Shown here piece by piece: positions 20,746 through 27,698 of a stretch of DNA of 27,698 bases (positions are counted from its first letter, which is position 1; every line of letters begins with the position of its first letter). The notes under the pieces are model-generated. The model did not search any database, was not told the DNA's origin, and worked only from the letters and a program-made list of their open reading frames with translations. Both the position numbers and the translations under genes were made by a program. Source of the stretch: Euprymna scolopes. Its lineage: Eukaryota; Mollusca; Cephalopoda; Sepiida; Sepiolidae. The DNA is taken from contig CM044499.1 of NCBI GenBank assembly GCA_024364805.1, forward strand, positions 28,714,443 to 28,742,140. Reading direction: 5' to 3'.

Positions 20746-21049
20746 ATATAATATACATCCCGCACTATCAGCAAAATCTCAAACTTTGTCACATCGCTAC
20801 AATCTTGCATATATCTGTTATGATTATTTTAATAGGATATGTGCTGATGAACTTCTATTACTTATGCTCCCTTAACGTAAATACTTCCGACTAATCCGAT
20901 AAGTAGCAAAATCCCGCCCCATTACTCTTAACAACCCTAGATGCCGGAAAGTCTTTTATACTTTTAGTTTAATTCAAATTTGACTGCTAGATATTAAGAT
21001 TTCATTTCTACTTCATGCTTCCGCAGGTAATGTTAAAATACATCTGGCT
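20746..21049. other. Spacer between two tail-to-tail LINEs
   Basis: About 305 bp with no recognised content. It separates the 3' ends of the plus-strand and minus-strand LINE copies. Confidence 0.6.
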
Positions 21050-21477
21050 TTTTTTTACATGGAGGTCACCACTTATCAAGGTCCAGAAGCAACTCGGGGC
21101 TAAGGGTTATTGCGTGTACAGCAATTAATGGGATAGTGTCGTAGTATTCGTAAATATTTAAGATTTGATAAAGAGTCATTACTTAAGGGGGGATTTCATC
21201 AGGAATTGGTTTATCTTTGACTTGAACACATCCAAGTTGAATTCAGGTGGGGAACATGCAAGCGGAAGACTGTTCCACAGGCGTGCAGTTCTAAGAAAGA
21301 AGCTCTGTTCGTGGAATCTACGTTTTGATTGAGGCACAGAAAAAAAGTGGGGAAAAATTATTGACAGTGGTTTCAGCTAGACTGATGTTTATCGTGAAAG
21401 ATTGGCGAGGGGGGACCAGAGATTGGAGCTCAGACCAGCACTTGCCATGGCAATAACGATAAAACAAAGACCGACTC

Positions 21478-22719
21478 TCAACGTCTCTTCTGTGGGAGAG
21501 AGATTGCAGGGTAGAGAAAAGGGCACCCCACTAAGCCACCAAATCTATTTTGTACTCTGTCAAGGAAGGATAGGCTGGTTTTAGCAGCTCCTGTCCAGAT
21601 GTGGCAGCAGTACTCCATCCTCGGACGTACTTGGCTTTTATGTAGATAGATAATTGCAGCAGTAGTGAGATATCTTCTGGAGCGGTAGAAGGATCCTACC
21701 ATTTTCCCAGCGACCTTGACTTGACTTGATGTACGTGTTCCATTTCAGATCAGGAGTAAAGGTCAAACCCAGAAGCTTATCAAAACATGGGGTCTCACCT
21801 AGTCGAGAGCCATTTATTTCAATGGATGCCAGATGGGGATAGGAGCTTGGTTTTATATGCATTAAAGGTAACCAGCCACCTCTTCGCCCACTGTACCACG
21901 CATTCAAGATCAATTTACGGTCTTTGATGTGTTGCCATAGATGGTCGTGTCATCAGCATAGATGTCAACGAATCATTTAAGTATGTGTTTAGGGAGATCA
22001 TTGATGTAGATCAGAAAGAGAATTGGGCTCAGGATGGACACCTGAGGGACTCCAGCATTAATACTACGGGCCTCTGATTGCTGCCCATCAACCACTACTA
22101 TTATGAGCCATCAGAGAGAAATGGTTTTATGATTGAGAAAACATTTCTAGTTATACCGTAGCTGGAAATCTTGTGAAGTAGGCCTTTATGCAATACCTTG
22201 TCGAAGGCCTCTGATATGTAAAGAGCAATTGCCCTAGAAAGGAAGCCTTTTTCGAGAGATTCGCATATCCTATGAGATATTACCGTTAGCACATCTGGTG
22301 CAGATCTAGCAGAACGTAAACCATATTGTGTGTCACTAAGAAGGTTATTTCTGCTGAGGTGGTTGACTACTTCTGTATTTAATATGGATTCCAGCAACTT
22401 ACTCATGACACACAGGAGACTTATTGGTTGTACTGAAAGGGAGATGACTTATCACCTGAATTCTTAAATACAGCGCATACTGATGAGGTTTTGGAAAGCA
22501 CTTCTCCTTAAGGCAACGCCTAAATAGTTTTGTAAGTATGGAGGCAAGATCTGGTTGAAGCTTTTTTAACACTATAATTAGAATGCTGTCAGGTCCAGTT
22601 GCTTTACTGGAATCAAGGTTTTTGATTAGCTTGGTGACCTCAGGCACAGATATTTGTATGTTACCTATGTGTTGTGTGTTATAGGAGGAACTATGGGGAG
22701 TTGATGGCCTTCGTCGCAT
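21478..22719 (-). pseudogene. LINE reverse transcriptase, nearly complete but inactive
   Basis: Boxes in order on the minus strand: KNLDSSKATGPDSI (about 22,600-22,640), then a region equivalent to the NYRPIS box (about 22,400-22,440, frame broken), then LLSDTQYGLRSARSAPDV, then the motif A region ALYISEAFDKV. The motif A aspartate is replaced by tyrosine at 22,218-22,220. The sequence continues with KGLLHKISSYGI, YADD intact at 21,949-21,960, LLGLTFTPDLKWN.YIK, YRSRRYLT, and RPRMEYCCHIW at about 21,600. The 19.4-kb copy keeps the motif A aspartate but has a stop beside it, so the two copies decayed separately. Confidence 0.9.
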
Positions 22720-22968
22720 AGGATAGAATTAGCTGCAATGTGCTCAGCAAATAGCTTGGCCTTGTCTGATGCTGACGATTTGATCTCTGATACATTGATG
22801 ATGGTTGGGATAGAACGCACGCTTTTGTTCAGGATCCTATTTGTTATTTGCCAAAACTGGTGGGAACCAAGCCGCTGCTCAGCTACTTTTGATTTAACGG
22901 ACTAACCATATAGCTCTCTTGCATTTTTATTACTCTTTTATAGTGTTGCTGGCGGTCCTGACAGCAAC

Positions 22969-23540
22969 TTAAGTATCAGTGCATCTATTACGTTTGTAGC
23001 TATGGAAAAAGTGATTTCTCTGCGCGATTAGGAGCAGCAATTCTGCGGAGACCCATGGCTGGCTGTTAGGTTTTTGTTGGAAATTTTTTGATGGTATAAA
23101 TCGATCTATACCTACAATTAACGATTCGGTCAGGTCTGATACTATAGAGGACGCATACTTTTTAAACATAGACTGCAGAGGTAGATCAGATATGAATGCA
23201 CTGAAACTATCCCAGTCAACCTTAGACTATCAGTATACAGTACGGTGGAGAGGTACTCTGAAGACTTATTACATTTTATTTTTATCTTAACTGATACAAC
23301 GAAGTGGTCGGATGATCCCAGAGGATGAGATAGAACGGAATATGAACATAGCTCAGGGGAAGTTGAGAGAAAAAGGTATAGAAGGCTTGCATACTGACCG
23401 GTAGTATCGCGCACATGGGTGGGCTCGCGAAGAGTGAGATCATAGGCAATGGAAAAATCATGACAGAACCTGCCCTCATCGTCTTTCTTATTTGAATGGG
23501 TCGGCTATTCCACGTTATGGACATTGAAGTCACCGCAACT
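22969..23540 (-). pseudogene. LINE endonuclease (EEP family) C-terminal half and linker
   Basis: The GDFNVHN box (23,520-23,534 for GDFNV) is followed by a region of the type H.R.TTGQYASLLYLFL, then VLSHPLGSSDHFVVSV with the SDH box at about 23,304-23,312. These are the last two catalytic boxes of exonuclease-endonuclease-phosphatase LINE nucleases, which nick the target to prime reverse transcription. The linker follows (FKKYASSIVSDL, then RFIPSKNF, PWVSAELLLLI.QRNHFFHSYKRN at about 22,985-23,169). The N-terminal boxes are absent from the window copy. There are frame changes between the GDFN and SDH segments and in the linker. Confidence 0.87.
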
Positions 23541-23565
23541 GTGAATGTTAGCCGAGGGATGTGGT

Positions 23566-24179
23566 CAATTTTCTTTGCTAATAAACTCGCAACAGTCCTT
23601 TGTAAAACTCGATCCCAATATTAGCCCCTTACATTTTAAGTGGAAATATGCCTTATCTGAGGTGAAATTAGTAAAAATAAATAATAGTACCAATGTAAAA
23701 TATTGTTTGTCTATTTTTAAATTAATCTCCATTAAATTTTATTTATGAGATATAGAACATGAGATAAGGTTGCTTCTCGGATAAGGGACTATGTTTCTAG
23801 GAATAATCTTAAGCGAGGATTGCCCAGTTTTTGTCTGACTTTGTTATTAATAAATACACAAAAAATAAAAATTCGCTTTTGAAATTCCTCTATTTACTTG
23901 TATTCATGAAACGGACCAAGTTTATAATGGGGAGTTGTCTAGGTGTTTGCTGGTTCAGCTATTTACGAGGGCATAAACGTTTCGACACAATTCGCTTCTT
24001 ATGCTTCTAAAATGAGGTTTGGTGCTTTTTATTGTCATTGACGACATAAGAGCTAAAAAAAAAAGCTACTAAAAAACCCATGGGGATAAAAAGTCAACAA
24101 GTAAACTCTACTTACGAAAAAATATTTATTTTATTTAAACATTCTAAACTTCAATCATAACCTATTTGAAATAACCGTC
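23566..24179. other. No recognised feature
   Basis: AT-rich. The first few tens of bases may still belong to the LINE endonuclease, because the exact 5' truncation point is uncertain. The frame at 23,545-23,748 has no known domain. Confidence 0.5.
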
Positions 24180-24194
24180 GTCGCCTTTTAATCA

Positions 24195-24600
24195 CACGAT
24201 TCTAGGTTGGAATCCGCGTCCGGCCATTGCTGTTGTTTTCCAAAGAATTGTGCCTTTTGGATATTTTGGACCATCTTCCAGTTAAGCGATTCCTTTGGAA
24301 ATTACCTGTTGGATTGGAAGTTTTTAATTCGACCGTGTTAGGATTTTACCATTCTTGGATTTTTTACCCTTCACCGAACTATCCATTCATGTAGAATCTT
24401 TTTATCTTTTTTCGTTTACCTCCTATTCCCCTTACCCTTTTTTTAACCAAGTAAGATCTGTGAGTTACTTGTGGTTTCATTAAATACGTTTACATGCAAA
24501 ATCCGATCCCGCATTTTGCTAATTCCTGCCCTCTGATGAGAAGGAGAGTATTTCGTCGAAACTCCGCGGATTAAGGACTATCCACTTATCTTGTGCTTCC
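24195..24600 (+). repeat. SINE-like repeat with B-box and hammerhead-like motifs
   Basis: GGTTGGAATCC at 24,205-24,215 resembles a pol III B box. No A box is visible, so a tRNA-derived head may be truncated or absent. Further on, CTGATGA (24,533-24,539) and GAAAC (24,558-24,562) are arranged as in the hammerhead ribozyme core. The eight bases AATCCGCG at 24,211-24,218, followed by TC, are complementary to CGCGGATT at 24,565-24,572. The core pair resembles that of the SINE at 13,454-13,486. No clear family can be named. Confidence 0.45.
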
Positions 24601-24670
24601 TTTTTTAAAATTAAATATGCTTTTAATTCTTTTTCAAGATGTTTTTTAACATGTTTTATTAATCATTTGT

Positions 24671-24704
24671 TTATATATATATATATACATACATATATAT
24701 ATAA

Positions 24705-24735
<31 letters not shown>

Positions 24736-24736
24736 T
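24671..24736. repeat. (TA)n microsatellite with TACATA interruptions
   Basis: TA runs broken by ACATACATA and AAATATACA. Confidence 0.93.
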
Positions 24737-24998
24737 CGATTTCTCTTTATATAACAACGCAAATTCGCGAAACAAAGGAGAATATAGTTCATGTGAATCT
24801 GAAACGTTTAAATTAATATTTGCAGAAGAAGTGTTTCAAACGTAATGCTTCTTGATTTTTAATTCCTTGTGAATGGACCAGAAGGAATGATCAAACAAGT
24901 TATTATGATGACTGAACTGATGCACACATGACTTGGAGGTTTTATCTCTCTGTTGCATATGTTGACTGGGTGAAACTCTAAGAAATTATCCCTTATCA

Positions 24999-25056
24999 TG
25001 TGTGCGTGCGTGTGTGTATGCATGCGTGTGGGTGTATGTGTGTGTGTGTGTGTTTA
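24999..25056. repeat. (TG)n-rich microsatellite
   Basis: TGTG runs with CG and CA substitutions. It lies ~110 bp before a Helitron-like 3' end. The complete Helitron at 3.9 kb also has a TG tract near its 5' end, so this could be part of a decayed relative. Confidence 0.9.
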
Positions 25057-25160
25057 TGTCACAAGCAGCGATGTGTCATTGAATTGCAGGCAAAACTGCA
25101 TTAAGAATTGTAGTAACTATGTAAAAAGAAAAATTGAAACACGCACCTGTATAACCTCGC

Positions 25161-25192
25161 CAACACCGGGCAACACCGGGCACTCAGGCAAG
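25161..25192 (+). mobile_element. Decayed Helitron 3' terminus
   Basis: CCGGGCAACACCGGGCAC at about 25,168-25,183 is one base different from the hairpin region of the 3.9-kb Helitron (CCGGGCAACGCCGGGCAC). It is followed within eight bases by CAAG and then T, where the intact copy has CTAG and T. The terminal CTAG has thus changed by one base. CAACACCGGG is also duplicated in tandem (25,161-25,180). No matching TC start was found, so the body is lost or diverged. Confidence 0.6.
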
Positions 25193-25195
25193 TTA

Positions 25196-26635
25196 TAAAG
25201 AAAGGAGAAATATAATATTACTGTCACTCATTAAACATAAGATGCCTTACATTCAATCATGACATTAACCAGATGCATGGCAATAATGATGTAAAATAGA
25301 CATTGTGAATAGTCGGCTGCATTCAATTGACTACTTATTTTTAGACAGGTCAAGCTAATACAAGATTTACTGCCAACAGTCAACACATTCGCTAAGACTG
25401 TTGAAAGATAAGATACAGAAACATCAATTGATATTCCCCGCCATATTTGTAATTCAATTGATTTGTGATAACACGATTTGCTGGACATAAACGGCCATCA
25501 CTTTGGAGAGTTGCAATATTTTCAACTGGTTTTATAACCGTCTCCTCATATTTCAAATAGAATTAAATATTGCTGTATATAGCCTGCGATAATAAATACC
25601 CAAATTATTAATAAATGGTCGGTTGGGTGGCGTAACCCTTACCCGGCGTAGGCGTTAATAATGCGTACTTTGATAAGACGTCGCCTGAAAGGAAAAGTAA
25701 AAATAAATACTTTAAAAGTGAGATCACGTTAGAGACGGGGAGAACGTTTGAGATCTTGGTAGAGGCGTATGTGACGTCATGATCGTAATAATGAGGAAAT
25801 AAATGCCGTTGTACAACCAAAAAAGCGAGGTCTTTGCTATTCTTTGTTTACATTGCAACTGAAGATCCAGCTTATTGCTTCCCGGACAGCGATACATGTT
25901 GCTGTATGATTAGTGAAAAACGTTTACTTTGCTTACTAATGCATTGGATTAAGACGTGGATATGTATTATTTTGAGAGTGTTTCAATAACAAGAAAAAAG
26001 GGACAAAGTCTACTTGTATATTTTTCAGTTTACGCTACATGTTATACAAGGAGGTGGGGGTTTAATGAATGACTCACAGTTAGTTTGACGTACAGTAGTT
26101 TAGCATGCGCTTTTTACATGTTAAAGGAAAGGTGCTTATTCTTCGTAACATTAAATGTAAATCATTTCAACTCCACTGCATACCGTTAGCCATTTTATAG
26201 CGTTTCAGACATTGCCCATTATATGCATTCATCCGTTGCCTCGATATGTCTACAATAAACCGTTGTGTCATCTTTAATATACCAATATCCGAAACAATTT
26301 AATCATATTTTTTTTTAGCAATATCGTGCACTGATCATAAGTTTTCATGTATGCCACAACTTGTCAAAGGCTTGTTTAGTGCATAGTATATACGTTCAAA
26401 AACTATCGTTGGTATATCCCCAATAGATCTTGCTAATAATAGCAACCGTCAAATAAATGTTTAGCGTTAGCACTAAATATATTAACGATATATGTGCAGA
26501 TGTAAATGTGATATCTAATATCTATAGAACTCTATATCTATACATAAATATAATGTTGCTATATAGAAATCAGTGTTCATAATTTGAGTAATATAAACAT
26601 ACATATGCGTGCGTTTCTAAAATAATGTTATATAT
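25196..26635. other. No recognised gene
   Basis: Minus-strand frames at 25,231-25,488 and 25,608-25,820 resemble nothing I know. The segment 25,615-25,870 is more GC-balanced, with an AATAAA at about 25,799, and could be an old element end, but I found no terminal features to call it. Confidence 0.5.
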
Positions 26636-26698
26636 ACACTCATATATATGTGTGTGTGTATGTCTGTGTGTACATATATGTATGTATATGTATATAAG
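26636..26698. repeat. Mixed TA/TG simple repeat
   Basis: Alternating TATATA, TGTGTG and TATGTA runs. Confidence 0.85.
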
Positions 26699-27045
26699 AT
26701 GTGTATATATTTGTTATTCTTATATGTAATTATATATATGTTTTTTAATTATTTTCTCCTATATTAGAAGCTAGAGTTTAACTATACAAAAAATATATAT
26801 TTACACACATGAACGTAAAGACTATCCCTCTATAAATATAGATATGCACGCATGCACAAAATAATTAGAAAGTTAAATTCTCTTTCACCTCTAAAAGACA
26901 TGGCTAAGGGTTAAGTACTTATCTTTTAAAAATTCAACTTAACTCCAAACAAATGTATATTATATTGCCTCGTTATAATTTTGTCTTTCTATTGTTTTAT
27001 TTATGTATATTTATTTGCGTGTTTATTTATCTTTTCTTGCAAATG

Positions 27046-27403
27046 GTATATTTTTTTAACTTTGACCTCTATTATGACCCCTTAACATTTATTGTTTTCA
27101 GCTCAAATAAATGTTATTAAGTTAGATCCATGTCCAAGGCACCTATATCTAAAATTTTAAGTGCTTAGATCCAAAATTGTCGGAGGAGCTTAGTAGAGTT
27201 CTCAAAGTTCAAATCGTTAGACAGCGAAATTTCTGGCCGAAAACTGATCACAAATATTTTCCCAAATCTCAATACACTTTATATAAAATTTCGAGTCTGG
27301 AAACTAAAAATTGGCAGAGTTATTGAATAGGAAAATGTAAACACACAGACGGACATACAGACATACACAGATATACACAGACACGTTCACTTTTATAGAT
27401 ATA
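27046..27403 (-). mobile_element. Helitron copy B (3'-truncated or diverged)
   Basis: On the minus strand this starts at the TATATCTATAAAAGTGAACG end (27,403-27,384) and matches the 3.9-kb Helitron in order. Shared blocks are a short TG-rich tract, a segment with AACTCTG(C/T)CAATTTTTAGTTT, CGAAATTT, GATTTGGGAAAA, CGG(C)CAGAAATTTCG and GGGGTCATAATAGAGGTCAAAGTTAAAAA. Similarity stops near 27,046, before the GC-rich hairpin and CTAG, so the 3' terminus is missing. It begins immediately after the CTAG end of the neighbouring copy with almost no spacer. Confidence 0.85.
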
Positions 27404-27698
27404 CTAGCATTTCGGCAAGGCGTTGCCAGGGTGTTTGGATGTGTATGCTGAAAAAAAAGGTCAATTTTTAAACATTTGACCAATATTATGACCCCTTAAA
27501 GTGTAATGTTTGGGGCTCAACTTATGTTATAAAGTAAGACCCATGTCCAAAAGACCTATATCTAAAATTTCAAGTGTTCAGATATAAAATTTTCGAAGGG
27601 GTTTGGTAGAGTTATCAAAGGTTAAATCGTTGAACTTTTGTCCCTTAACAGCTAAATGTCTGGCTGAAAACCGATCACATAGATTATCCCAAATCTCA
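27404..27698 (-). mobile_element. Helitron copy A, 3' part (runs off the window)
   Basis: This is the 3' ~295 bp of another copy on the minus strand. It ends at CTAG (27,407-27,404), with a degenerate hairpin region CCCTGGCAACGCCTTGCC just before it, next to CACATCCAAACA, as in the 3.9-kb copy. The 5' end lies beyond the right edge. It forms a head-to-tail tandem with copy B. Confidence 0.87.

Larger units (their letters stand above)
21050..23565 (-). mobile_element. LINE, ~2.5 kb copy with endonuclease, reverse transcriptase and 3' end, dead
   Basis: The most complete retrotransposon in the window, on the minus strand. It runs from the middle of an apurinic-type endonuclease (GDFNV at 23,520-23,534), through the linker and reverse transcriptase, to a 3' untranslated region ending CTTGATAAGTGGTGACC and an A run at 21,050-21,058. 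It is 5'-truncated before or near the endonuclease GDFN box, and no ORF1 was seen. The element belongs to the endonuclease-bearing Jockey/CR1-like LINEs by motif style. Several frame interruptions and a changed motif A residue show it is inactive. Four fragments in this window share its 3' half (9.8, 15.75, 19.4 and 21.05 kb). Confidence 0.92.

Noticed and set aside
21402-21584. 60-residue plus-strand frame, and 10,169-10,372
   Set aside because: Antisense of the LINE C-terminal region in both cases; their similarity to each other comes from the shared LINE.
25772-25779. TGACGTCA (CRE) as a promoter element; a second copy is at about 16,334-16,341
   Set aside because: The second copy lies in LINE coding sequence, and an 8-base palindrome alone is weak evidence. 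There is no TATA box, start site or gene beside the first.
1-27698. CRISPR arrays, bacterial operons, rRNA genes
   Set aside because: No spaced direct repeats of CRISPR type, no ribosome-binding-site/ORF organisation and no rRNA sequence. The content is plainly that of an animal repeat-rich region.

Overview
The window looks like AT-rich, intergenic DNA from a metazoan, and I can support no intact host gene in it. The mixture of decayed LINEs, a mariner remnant, Helitrons, a tRNA-derived SINE, a Ty1/Copia fossil and very long TA microsatellites fits an invertebrate. A mollusc, perhaps a cephalopod, is my best guess, but this rests on repeat content alone and no host gene confirms it.

Layout, left to right. 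0-1.5 kb: one copy of a dispersed ~270-bp repeat (minus strand) beside a TA microsatellite, then AT-rich DNA and a ~98-bp tandem dimer. 1.5-5.3 kb: a ~0.8-kb tandem duplication. Its first copy is split by a 5'-truncated LINE (about 2.14-3.85 kb) and by a 475-bp non-autonomous Helitron (3,923-4,397). Its second copy (4,522-5,320) is uninterrupted and keeps the empty insertion site. 5.3-9.8 kb: mostly unannotated AT-rich DNA, an 80-bp TA run and the second (plus-strand) copy of the dispersed repeat at 8.8-9.0 kb. 9.8-10.3 kb: the 3' end of a LINE. 11.06-11.34 kb: an LTR-like segment. 12.8-13.06 kb: a compound microsatellite. 13.25-13.55 kb: a tRNA-derived SINE.

13.6-15.75 kb holds a broken Ty1/Copia fossil on the minus strand, joined directly to a LINE reverse-transcriptase fragment (15.75-16.39 kb). 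17.7-18.2 kb is the C-terminal part of a dead mariner transposase, followed at 18.66 kb by a perfect 25-bp-arm palindrome. 19.3-20.75 kb (plus) and 21.05-23.57 kb (minus) are two copies of one LINE family lying tail to tail, making an inverted repeat more than 1 kb long. 24.2-24.6 kb is a SINE-like sequence with a hammerhead-like core motif, 25.17 kb has a decayed Helitron 3' end, and the right edge holds two head-to-tail Helitron copies on the minus strand.

No set of genes works together here. The value lies in the relative chronology of insertions. The best-supported observation is the paralogous empty site showing that the Helitron entered between A and T with no target duplication. I found no convincing new biological system.
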